23,853 nt of DNA from an uncultured Clostridium sp. (GTDB lineage: Bacteria > Bacillota > Clostridia > Lachnospirales > Lachnospiraceae): assembly GCA_900553925.1 (NCBI GenBank), contig USFH01000011.1, positions 1 to 23,853 of the forward strand, given 5' to 3'. The notes under the pieces were generated by a model that had not been told where the DNA came from, did no database searches, and was given only the letters and a program-made list of their open reading frames with translations. Shown here in pieces: positions 13,903-21,208 of this stretch; the first letter of the stretch is position 1; the number at the start of each line of letters is the position of its first letter. The translations under genes and the position numbers were made by a program.

Positions 13903-15969
13903 TCACTCGCTACACACATACGCCAGCGCAACCGTCACGCCCCCATACGCTTGCTTGCGGAGCAACAGCTCTCCATCCTGTGCTTGCTTGCGAAGCAGCA
14001 ATTCTCCATGCTTTGCCTGCCTGCCTAGTAACGGCTGATCCTGTTTCATACCATGCTCACTTGCATACTTCACTGCACTACGCTCACAGACATTATCCAC
14101 GCCGGTCACGCCAGACACAAATTCTGATGCCGAATATGTCCCTGGCACCGCCTGCAATTCTTCTGCTGCGTATGTCTCAAACGGCACATTCCGTGTCTCA
14201 CAGAATTCAAGCAATCCCGCTTCTTCCTTCTTCAGATCGATACTTACCACCGCACATAATGCTTCCATCCGCAAACCTGCTTTCGCAAACGCATCCTGCA
14301 CTGCATGCTCGATTTTATCCCCCGGTGTCCCTTTCTTACAACCGACGCCAGCTACAATACAACGTGGAATAAGCTGTAACGTTTGCGCATCCACGGAACC
14401 ATCTTTTGGAGTTATAATAACCTGATGCGAACCTATCTGCAATCTTTTAACATTAATTCTGTTCCCGCATCCATCTACTTTATTCTCGGATCCATCGACT
14501 CTGTTCTTGCATCCATCAACTTCATTCTCACATCCATCTATTCTGTTCTCGCATCCATCAACTTCATTCTTGCATCCATCATTTTCTATCTTACCCACAT
14601 CAATCCCGGTTGATTTCTGTTCCTTACCTATCTCGCATGCGCGCTTCTCTTCTTCCTGCAAAACCACGGCTTCATCCACCCACACAGGTTCCGCCCCGGC
14701 CGCCAGCACCTCCGCACTGATTGCCTTCGCCTTCGCCCAGTCCGTCACTACTAAATTATGTTCCCGCGCATACTCATCAATGGAGAACCTTCCTTCCACA
14801 TCCGTCGCCGTCGTGATGACCGGTGTTGCCCACATCACATCCGCCAGCATCTGCGTGAGCGCATTTGCCCCACCGGCATGTCCACTCACTAACGATATCA
14901 CATGCTTCCCGCATTCATCCACGCACACAATCGCCGGATCTTTAGATTTATGTGTCAGATGCTCCGCCACACTCCGCACAGCAATTCCGCTTGCTGTCAC
15001 GAACACAATGGCATCCACCTGCTCAAAATACGCATCAACACACGCCTTGACTGTCCCTTTCATTGAGACCTCCGGAAGCGCCTCACATTTTACCTTCGTG
15101 ATAATTTCTGCACCAGAAATGTTTTCCAGCTTCTTCGCCAATTTCTGCATCGTCGCATACCCGCGCACGCTACATGTAATTAGCAGTACCCGTCGGATTC
15201 CTGTCGGAAATGCAATCTCCGTTGCGCCGCGATACTCTGTTGCAAATGCCGCGTCATAAAGCCGGGATTTCTCATAGACACTTCCAAGTGCCGGAGATAC
15301 AATAATGAGTGCCGTCTTCGTAATCCCCGCGGCTTCCATATCTTCCGGAAGCTTAGCCAGTGTCGTGCGGATAATCTTCTCTTCCGGCCAGGTTGCCTTA
15401 TACACGACAGCAACCGGCGTGTCCACCGCGTATCCACCAAGCAGGAGTTCCTGCCGCACCTTTCGGGCAAGCCCGGACGACAGATACAGCACCAGACTGG
15501 CGCGGTGTGCAGCCAGACTTCGCAGATTTTCCTTCTCCGGCACAGGGGTTTTCCCTTCCGCTCTTGTCAGAATCAATGTCTGCGTCACATCCGGCAACGT
15601 ATACTCACACGCCAACGACGCCGCGGCACCGAACACCGCACTCACCCCCGGACACACATCATATGCGATTCCATATCCATCCAGCAGATCCATCTGCTCG
15701 CGGATTGCACCATACACCGACGGATCACCCGTATGCAGACGAACTGTTCCTTTGCCTGCCGCCTCTGCTTCCCGCATTACAGACACGACATCTTCAAGCG
15801 TCATATGCGCGCTATTGTAAATTTCGCAATCTGCCTTCGCATACGAAAGCAGCTCCGGATTTACAAGCGAACCTGCATAGATGATCACATCCGCTTCCTT
15901 GATTCGATTCATGCCCCGCACGGTAATCAGATCACACGCGCCGGGTCCCGCTCCTACGAAATGTACCAT
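13903..15969 (-). CDS. cbiFG: Fused cobalt-precorrin-4 C11-methyltransferase CbiF and cobalt-precorrin-5A hydrolase CbiG
   Basis: The 688-residue protein joins two consecutive pathway steps. Residues about 1-250 are CbiF: VHFVGAGPGACDLITVRG at the start, then RLHTGDPSVYGAIREQMDLL and the PGVSAVFGAAASL block. Residues from about 270 are CbiG, which opens the ring-A lactone and releases acetaldehyde: VFVTASGIAVRSVAEHL, DECGKHVISLVSGHAGGANAL, a central TATDVEGRFSIDEYA, then after a linker the C-terminal VAGVGCKKGTPGDKIEHAV and GVDNVCERSAV. The linker at 462-503 consists of seven-residue VDGCENR-like repeats. The extreme C-terminus (about 641-674) has three 11-residue GELLLRKQAQD-like repeats where normal CbiG has one. 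An AAGGAAG ribosome binding site lies before the ATG. Both insertions sit at linker or terminal positions, so activity is probably kept. Confidence 0.93.
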   Translation of the reverse strand: MVHFVGAGPGACDLITVRGMNRIKEADVIIYAGSLVNPELLSYAKADCEIYNSAHMTLEDVVSVMREAEAAGKGTVRLHTGDPSVYGAIREQMDLLDGYGIAYDVCPGVSAVFGAAASLACEYTLPDVTQTLILTRAEGKTPVPEKENLRSLAAHRASLVLYLSSGLARKVRQELLLGGYAVDTPVAVVYKATWPEEKIIRTTLAKLPEDMEAAGITKTALIIVSPALGSVYEKSRLYDAAFATEYRGATEIAFPTGIRRVLLITCSVRGYATMQKLAKKLENISGAEIITKVKCEALPEVSMKGTVKACVDAYFEQVDAIVFVTASGIAVRSVAEHLTHKSKDPAIVCVDECGKHVISLVSGHAGGANALTQMLADVMWATPVITTATDVEGRFSIDEYAREHNLVVTDWAKAKAISAEVLAAGAEPVWVDEAVVLQEEEKRACEIGKEQKSTGIDVGKIENDGCKNEVDGCENRIDGCENEVDGCKNRVDGSENKVDGCGNRINVKRLQIGSHQVIITPKDGSVDAQTLQLIPRCIVAGVGCKKGTPGDKIEHAVQDAFAKAGLRMEALCAVVSIDLKKEEAGLLEFCETRNVPFETYAAEELQAVPGTYSASEFVSGVTGVDNVCERSAVKYASEHGMKQDQPLLGRQAKHGELLLRKQAQDGELLLRKQAYGGVTVALAYVCSE
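13949..14047. repeat. 33-nt x 3 tandem repeat at the 3' end of cbiFG
   Basis: Units start at 13949, 13982 and 14015. The first two are close copies beginning GCTTGCTTGCG and the third is more diverged. They encode the 11-residue units around LLLRKQA, expanding the conserved C-terminal CbiG strand motif. Confidence 0.9.
14461..14586. repeat. 21-nt x 6 tandem repeat inside cbiFG
   Basis: Six 21-nt units, built on the core CATCCATC with alternating flanks (best seen as a 42-nt period), encode seven-residue VDGCENR / VDGCKNR units at residues 462-503. The units stay in frame, lie in the CbiG linker, and add up to four cysteines. Confidence 0.93.
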
Positions 15970-16009
15970 TTATCTTCTTCCTTTATCTATTATAATCTAT
16001 CCTATTTTT

Positions 16010-16180
16010 GCTCAATATAATTTCACTCGCCACACCTGCATATATTTCTCATCCCGTGTTCTATATCCCAGATCCATCCACACATCCATCTTACCCTCGC
16101 AGTTCACATTCTGTGTTCAATATCCCAGGTTCATCCACGCATCCATCTTACCCTCACAGTTCACATTCTGTGTTCAATAT
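16010..16180. repeat. 57-nt tandem repeats between cbiD and cbiFG
   Basis: Two near-identical units (16067-16123 and 16124-16180) lie directly after the cbiD stop codon, with a decayed third at 16010-16066. On the minus (transcribed) strand all three frames contain stops, so they are noncoding there. The region is the 218-nt gap between cbiD and cbiFG. Confidence 0.92.
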
Positions 16181-16187
16181 CCTATAA

Positions 16188-17396
16188 TCATTCTCTCATC
16201 TGCAGATTTCCGCGAAATACACCCAACACTGCTGCTGTATCCTTCGTCTGCCCCAAATATCCGTACTTCTCGGAAAATACAATCACGCCAAACCGCATCG
16301 CATCCCCGATTCTGCCTGCGACATGTTTCTCAATTGCCGCAAGGATACTCTGCATCACAGCTTCCCGCAAGCATTCCCGTTCCACAACATCCAACATCCG
16401 GTCGGTATTGATACAGTTATAAATTTCCTGTACCACATTCGCTCCTGCACCTGCCATCGCCGCATGCACCGCAAATATCTCTCCGCGTCCATCCGCGACC
16501 TTAGAATGCGTGTTGAAGATACCTGCCGCCAGCTTTACCAGCTTTCCGATATTTCCAACCAACAGGAAATCTTTCATGCCATACGAGATTGCAAGGTCGA
16601 TCGTATCGCCGATATAATTGCTCGACTTGACACTCTTTGCAAGATCAAGCCCCAGATATTCGGATGCGTATGCCTGTCCGTAGTTTCCGGGTGTCACTAA
16701 CACTTTCTCCTCGCCAACCGCATGTAACTGTCGGATCTCTGTCTCGATTGTCGCCACAATCGCCTGCTCGCTCATCGGCTCTAAGATTCCGCTTGTTCCA
16801 AGTATCGAAAGTCCACCCTCGATACCAAGCTTCGGGTTAAATGTACGCTTCGCCAGAGTCTCTCCCTCCGGCATCCATACCGTGATGTGCAATGGCTCAC
16901 AGACATTTGCTTTCTCGCATACATCGCCAACCGCCGCAAATATCATCTGCCGCGGCACACGATTAATTGCCGCCTGTCCGACCGCCTGCTCCAAGCCTTC
17001 TTTCGTGACACGCCCGATTCCGATTCCTCCATCCAGCGTCAGATACGGAAATGATTCGCTGGTAAATGCGCAGGAGCTGTCTTGGCTTCCATCTGTCTGC
17101 TCACGCACACGCTGCTTCACAAACTCCACTGTCACGCACACATCCGTGCCATTCGTCACATCCGGATCATCGCCGCTATCCTTTACTACTTTATAGCTTG
17201 CTTTCCGGCTATCTGATTCAAGCAGATACACCGGAACGGAAACCGTCATCCCCTTTGGTGTACGCAAGGTTACCGCATGGCTTTCTACCCCAAGCAGAAG
17301 CTGTATCGCTGCTGCCCGTGCCGCCGCTGCACTGCACGTTCCTGTCGTGATGCCCAGCCGGAGCTTTTTTTGATTTTTGATCACATATTCTTCCAT
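16188..17396 (-). CDS. cbiD: Cobalt-precorrin-5B C1-methyltransferase CbiD
   Basis: CbiD methylates C1 of cobalt-precorrin-5B in the oxygen-independent pathway, so its presence marks this as the anaerobic route. The protein starts near KLRLGITTGTCSAAAARAAA, the family signature. It contains KDSGDDPDVTNGTDV, DGGIGIGRVTKEGL, a middle LSILGTSGILEPMSE, and VTPGNYGQAYASEYLG plus LLVGNIGKLVKLAAGIFNTH. The frame opens with TTG at 17408, and ATGs follow at 17402 and 17396. I chose 17396 because GGA lies 7 nt before it, giving about 402 residues; the family usually has 360-380. It is the first gene of the right-hand cob run, behind a predicted promoter. Confidence 0.93.
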   Translation of the reverse strand: MEEYVIKNQKKLRLGITTGTCSAAAARAAAIQLLLGVESHAVTLRTPKGMTVSVPVYLLESDSRKASYKVVKDSGDDPDVTNGTDVCVTVEFVKQRVREQTDGSQDSSCAFTSESFPYLTLDGGIGIGRVTKEGLEQAVGQAAINRVPRQMIFAAVGDVCEKANVCEPLHITVWMPEGETLAKRTFNPKLGIEGGLSILGTSGILEPMSEQAIVATIETEIRQLHAVGEEKVLVTPGNYGQAYASEYLGLDLAKSVKSSNYIGDTIDLAISYGMKDFLLVGNIGKLVKLAAGIFNTHSKVADGRGEIFAVHAAMAGAGANVVQEIYNCINTDRMLDVVERECLREAVMQSILAAIEKHVAGRIGDAMRFGVIVFSEKYGYLGQTKDTAAVLGVFRGNLQMRE

Positions 17397-17426
17397 ACGC
17401 ATTTCCAATCTGTAAAATCTTCTTTA

Positions 17427-17466
17427 TTTATACCATTTCATACGGAAATTGTAAATTTATTTCCGT
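17427..17466 (-). promoter_or_regulatory. Predicted cbiD promoter overlapping an inverted repeat
   Basis: On the minus strand TTTACA (17450-17455) and TATAAA (17427-17432) are 17 bp apart. An inverted repeat of ACGGAAAT and ATTTCCGT with a 9-bp centre (17442-17466) contains the -35 element, as expected of a repressor or activator site. The leader to cbiD would be about 25 nt, which excludes a cobalamin riboswitch downstream of this promoter. The remaining gap (17467-17597) shows nothing recognisable. Confidence 0.6.
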
Positions 17467-17597
17467 TCCCGCTATGCACCTCTATTTCCAATTTGGGTTT
17501 TTCTGCTTACTTTCTTCCACTCACGCCCACCGCATGGGGTTTTCCGGTCTTATATTCTCTTCCGCGCCCACTTCACTATGCCACATGATTTATTTCC

Positions 17598-17627
17598 GAA
17601 AAAAGAGCAGGACTTTCATCCTGCTCT
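17598..17627 (-). terminator. Intrinsic terminator after the surface-protein gene
   Basis: On the minus strand a 9-bp perfect stem (AGAGCAGGA with TCCTGCTCT, 6-nt loop, 17604-17627) is followed by six T. It lies 25 nt after the stop of the anchor fragment and ahead of the cbiD promoter, separating the two units. Confidence 0.92.
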
Positions 17628-17651
17628 CATGTGTATGAATTGCACAATTAA

Positions 17652-18128
17652 CTATTTTTCTTTTCTTCTTCGGATCATACCCGTGATACCGACACCTGCA
17701 CCAAGCATTAGTGTAATTATAATCGCTATCGGATATGCATCTCCGGTGGAAACTGTTTTATCCGTTTTCTTGCTTGTCTCTGCTGTCTTCGGGGCACCTG
17801 CCTGTGTAGTTGCTCCATCCGGCTGTTCCACGAATGTCTGCTGTGTGGTTGCCCGCTCGCCTGTTGGGGATCGCGTCGCACCCTTTGCAACAACCACCTT
17901 GGTAGATGGCGATGCATAGTAATTGTTTGTTTCCTTATATCTTACGTAATAATCTCCATCGGGAAGGTTCTCTAAAAGCTGTGTATTCGCGTCAATCCAT
18001 GTGCGATTATCCACGCTATATTCCATCTTCAATGAAAGATTTGCGATTTTTCCATCATTCTTTCCATCAATTGTTTCAGCGGTTGGTACCAGTCCGGTCG
18101 GTGCCGCCTGATTTGCCTTACCTATCAC
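17652..18128 (-). pseudogene. C-terminal anchor part of the frameshifted surface protein
   Basis: This 158-residue frame starts VIGKANQAAPTG, the usual continuation after a GxYxGxxxxxF beta-domain end, so it is the missing C-terminus of the upstream protein. It holds an Ig-like domain (DGDYYVRYKETNNYYASPST), a Thr/Pro-rich stalk, and a cell-surface anchor: VSTGD, a hydrophobic helix, then RRRKEK. This resembles LPXTG-type tails, although LPXTG itself is absent. It overlaps the upstream frame by 4 nt. One extra T in the CCTTTG run near 18130 would fuse the two frames. By itself it has no signal peptide and could not be exported, so I read it as the downstream half of a broken gene, or as the result of a sequencing error. 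Confidence 0.8.
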
Positions 18129-20260
18129 AAAGGTCTTATCACACTGCCATGATATACTCCGATTCCCTCAATATGTATCGTGGCAGTTCCAACATTCACG
18201 TTGTTATTATACGTCACGCTATAATTTCTATTTGCCGCAAGCACTACGCCATCATAGCTTACAGTCACAGCAGGCACCTTGCTCGTTCCATCATATACAA
18301 CCGAAGATGTATCCACTGTAATCACAGCTTCCGGATCGGTCAGCCGCTTGTATTTGAGCAATATATTCACTGCAAGCTCTCCATTTTCATCCACAACTGT
18401 ATTATAGGTATCCGCGGCATTCGAATATGGTTTTTTTTGTGCGAGCTGATATCCATAAGGCAAAAATTCCTTAATTCCGCCAAGCGCATCTTCTACATTA
18501 CTAAAGCGCGCGGTTCCGTAATTGGTAATTCCTGTATTTTTGATGCTCAGCACAGATTTCTCATCTAGGCTTAATTTTTCAACAAAAAACTGATTTCCGG
18601 ATGTGCTTAACTGGCTATTCTCAAGCCATACCCCCTCCTTAGGCATCCACTGTAAATCCTCAATTTTCCCTTTCAGATTCTTCAAACGGAGTTCCCCATC
18701 ATTTGCTCCATGATTAATACTTCCGTAAAAGGTTCCGTTCTGTATCGTAAGTGCACATTCTGTATCAATCTCTTGTATCTGCAGTTTGTGTCCACCCAGA
18801 TCAATGATTATTTTTTTATTGGATAACTCGGTATAATGATTCAAATTTATTGCACTTGCATCACAATTATGCAGCAGTGTCACGGTATCACCGTTTCCCG
18901 CAGCGGTAACTGCGGCTGGTAAGGATGTATAGTCTACTTCACTACCATTACTTTTCGTAAGCTTTGCAATTGGTACATCTGGTTCTGCACATATCATGCA
19001 TGTACCACCATAATAAACGAACGGATGCTCACAAGTCGTTGGATTCATATCATATTTCACGCCATCTATATAGGTGAATACCGCAAAAATATTTGCCTGT
19101 GAACTGTCAGACTCCATAAATCTTACCATCCCCTCAGCAGGATATATCCCCACAAACGGCGACGAATACTTCGCCGAGCCACTGTTTATCCGTAATACTA
19201 TATTTGCCTCCGCATCCGGATTCACGGTTAATACGCCTGCTACAACCGGATAATCTCCGTTTCCTGTAAGCTGCATATTCTTTCCGCTGTAAATTGTCGC
19301 ATCGCCACCACATACAGAATTTGTTCCAGATTGAATTTCCGTATACATTACATGATTGATGCTTATATTTCCCCCGACTGTCACAGCATGATTCGATATA
19401 ATATCAACATCCCACCCTTTAGTAATATTCAAATTCCCATTTGCAACAGCATCCTTTGCTTCGATATTAATATTTCTCGCTGCACGCATCGTCAGATTAC
19501 CTGTTGCAATACCTGACGTCGTATTTTTTAGGTCGATTTTCCCGGCTGTGCTCTCGAGTGTTACATTATTGCCCGTAAACATCGCACCGGAACAGTCATT
19601 AACTATCCTGATATCGTCCTCACTCACAAGGCTGATATCTCCCGTTGCCCTGATTATACCTGATAAGCTGGCCGTCTGGGAATCAAACGTGATGTCTGGT
19701 CCTTTTAACGAAACATTTTCCGCATCTATAAATACACCGGATGATTGACTTGTCATAATCCATATTCCGTTGGCAGAAGTTGTCTCAAGAGCTACCGTTG
19801 TTAATCCGTGAATCGCGCTAGCATTCCCCTTTCCGCTAATATTGATATCGCCGGAAAAGCCTTCCTCAGTTCTGATTCCTGCACCATTGGCACCTGTAAT
19901 CGCCGCAGTTCCATCGACATTCGAAACAATTGTCAGATCTCCTGCACCACTCAGAATAAGTGTGCCACCATCAATCTGAATCCCTGACATATCTTCAGTA
20001 TAAAAATTCCCATACACGGTCATGATTCCCGTCGAAGCATCATAGTGTATATAATTTGGTATAACCGTAGCATCGGGTGCAGTCTGTGAAACATCCTGCA
20101 TCTGATTCCCCACATACCAATAGTATCCGGTTTCAAGCGTTTTTCCTCCCATGATTACAGACATACCCTCTGCATTTGCATCCAATATCTGTGAAGCGCA
20201 TGTGATGTATGCCAGCACAGCAAATATCATAACCAGAGCAATCGTGATTTTCTTCTTCAT
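18125..20260 (-). CDS. Secreted beta-helix-like surface protein, N-terminal part (frameshifted before its anchor)
   Basis: The 711-residue product has a signal peptide (MKKK, hydrophobic core, cleavage after about ANA at residue 30). A long repetitive region (about 75-350) follows of short strands with GN and ISL/INI patterns such as GDINISGKG, GNLTMRAARNINIEAKD and GGNISINH, typical of a right-handed beta-helix adhesin. A CEHPFVYYGGTCMICAE segment with three cysteines lies near 400-420. A second strand-rich part follows, then an MBG-like domain (VYDGTSKVPAVTVSYDG, NVNVGTATIHIEG) that ends abruptly at VIRPL. The frame is lost there by one base relative to the anchor-encoding frame at 17652-18128. 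The product as read would be secreted but not anchored. The ribosome binding site GGGAG is 6 nt before the ATG. The gene is divergent from the LytTR regulator operon, and a LytTR-like operator lies between them. Confidence 0.85.
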   Translation of the reverse strand: MKKKITIALVMIFAVLAYITCASQILDANAEGMSVIMGGKTLETGYYWYVGNQMQDVSQTAPDATVIPNYIHYDASTGIMTVYGNFYTEDMSGIQIDGGTLILSGAGDLTIVSNVDGTAAITGANGAGIRTEEGFSGDINISGKGNASAIHGLTTVALETTSANGIWIMTSQSSGVFIDAENVSLKGPDITFDSQTASLSGIIRATGDISLVSEDDIRIVNDCSGAMFTGNNVTLESTAGKIDLKNTTSGIATGNLTMRAARNINIEAKDAVANGNLNITKGWDVDIISNHAVTVGGNISINHVMYTEIQSGTNSVCGGDATIYSGKNMQLTGNGDYPVVAGVLTVNPDAEANIVLRINSGSAKYSSPFVGIYPAEGMVRFMESDSSQANIFAVFTYIDGVKYDMNPTTCEHPFVYYGGTCMICAEPDVPIAKLTKSNGSEVDYTSLPAAVTAAGNGDTVTLLHNCDASAINLNHYTELSNKKIIIDLGGHKLQIQEIDTECALTIQNGTFYGSINHGANDGELRLKNLKGKIEDLQWMPKEGVWLENSQLSTSGNQFFVEKLSLDEKSVLSIKNTGITNYGTARFSNVEDALGGIKEFLPYGYQLAQKKPYSNAADTYNTVVDENGELAVNILLKYKRLTDPEAVITVDTSSVVYDGTSKVPAVTVSYDGVVLAANRNYSVTYNNNVNVGTATIHIEGIGVYHGSVIRPL

Positions 20261-20345
20261 ACCTCTCTCCCTTTCCTCTTTATATCCTCTTTACATTTTT
20301 TTCATTCTTTTTCTTTACCATACCTTTGGGGGGCACGTCAACCCT

Positions 20346-20381
20346 TTTGGGACGAAATGCATTTTTCTGGGACGAAATGTC
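20346..20381. promoter_or_regulatory. Direct-repeat operator, probable LytTR binding site
   Basis: TGGGACGAAATG occurs at 20348-20359 and again at 20368-20379, exactly 20 bp apart, close to two helical turns. LytTR regulators bind paired direct repeats with about 21-bp centre spacing. On the minus strand the repeats (CATTTCGTCCCA) end 5-7 nt before TTGACG (20336-20341), a good -35 for the surface-protein gene, whose -10 (near 20312-20317) is poor, as expected of an activated promoter. A weaker third TTTGGGGG lies near 20325. The site is not the classical AgrA sequence. Confidence 0.65.
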
Positions 20382-20415
20382 ATTTTGATACATAGATTCC
20401 TATATAAAATTGTGT

Positions 20416-20421
20416 TACAAT
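20416..20421 (+). promoter_or_regulatory. Candidate -10 element for the regulator operon
   Basis: TACAAT lies about 45 nt before the response-regulator start. The -35 position 17 bp upstream (20393-20398, TAGATT) is weak and lies about 13 bp after the direct-repeat operator, which would suit activator-dependent, autoregulated transcription. Confidence 0.4.
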
Positions 20422-20464
20422 GTTAAAAATTACAATTTAACCATTCATCAGAGAGGAAATGAAT

Positions 20465-21208
20465 ATGAACCTTGCCATCGTGGATGACAATCCGGAAGAA
20501 TTACAGAAATTATATAAAACCATTATGGATTACAGCCGCACGCACGATGTTGCAATCGCCTGTGACTGCTTCGCGACATCTGCTGCATTTCTTTCTGCCT
20601 GCGCACAGATCTCATATTCTTTTGTTATCTTTGATATTTATTTACAGGATACAACCGGAATTGATCTGGCGGCAGAATTCCGCAGGAATGCTCCCCGGAC
20701 ACCTATCGTGTTCCTGACCAGCAGTCCAGAGCATCGGGCAGATGCATTCCGAGTGCATGCATTTGATTATCTCGAAAAACCCGTAACCGGGGAGATGATC
20801 GCCCGGCTGTTCGACGAGCTGGCGATTACGCAGGAAGAAGAGACTGACACACAGGCATTTTCAATCTCGATAGACCGGAAGCAGATTCCGGTTTTATATT
20901 CTGACATCCGCTATATCACCTCGGATTCCAACTATCTGCAGATTCAGGGGCGCGATGTGTTCCGTTGCCGCATGCCATTTCGCGAAGCCGCATCCATCCT
21001 CACACAGGACGAACGGTTTCTGACCATCAACCGGGGGATACTCATCAACCTGGACTATGTGCAGCATATGGAGAACACTTCCTGCACCATGTGCGACTCC
21101 ACGACATTTTCGATTCATAGGAAAAATGCAGCCGCCATCACACAGGCTTATATCGCTCACCAGTTTAAGCGGCGCACGAAGGCATTGACGAAAGGAGGGC
21201 TCTCATGA
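20465..21208 (+). CDS. LytTR-family (AgrA-like) response regulator
   Basis: The 247-residue protein has an N-terminal receiver domain and a C-terminal LytTR DNA-binding domain. In the receiver the acidic pair is in AIVDDNPEE and the probable phospho-acceptor is D57 in FVIFDIYLQDTTGIDL. The switch residues are in VFLTSS, and the conserved lysine is in FDYLEKPV. The LytTR part runs from about residue 130, with DIRYITSDSNYLQI, FREAASIL, and FLTINRGILINLDYVQHM, a classic LytTR helix-strand. An ATG at 20459 is only 2 nt from the AGAGG site, so ATG 20465 (8-nt spacing) is preferred. It overlaps the histidine kinase by 4 nt. The likely target is the direct-repeat operator at 20346-20381. No AgrB or AgrD gene is present. 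Confidence 0.92.
   Translation: MNLAIVDDNPEELQKLYKTIMDYSRTHDVAIACDCFATSAAFLSACAQISYSFVIFDIYLQDTTGIDLAAEFRRNAPRTPIVFLTSSPEHRADAFRVHAFDYLEKPVTGEMIARLFDELAITQEEETDTQAFSISIDRKQIPVLYSDIRYITSDSNYLQIQGRDVFRCRMPFREAASILTQDERFLTINRGILINLDYVQHMENTSCTMCDSTTFSIHRKNAAAITQAYIAHQFKRRTKALTKGGLS

Noticed and set aside
13608..14372. Long plus-strand frame of 254 residues opposite cbiH and cbiFG
   Set aside because: Low-complexity Ser/His/Pro-rich translation, a shadow of well-supported minus-strand genes.
14461..14586. Possible CRISPR-like array
   Set aside because: There are no unique spacers, the 21-nt units are contiguous and in frame with CbiFG, and no cas genes are present.
15881..16411. Plus-strand 176-residue frame with 19-residue repeats
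   Set aside because: It is antisense to cbiFG and cbiD. The repeats come from the 57-nt DNA repeat and there is no family signal or ribosome binding site.
17397..17600. Cobalamin riboswitch before cbiD
   Set aside because: No B12-box-like core or multi-helix arrangement could be seen, and the predicted leader is too short.
18125..18140. Programmed -1 frameshift joining the two halves of the surface protein
   Set aside because: The site CCTTTGTGA is not a canonical slippery heptamer and I see no supporting downstream structure. Mutation or read error is simpler.
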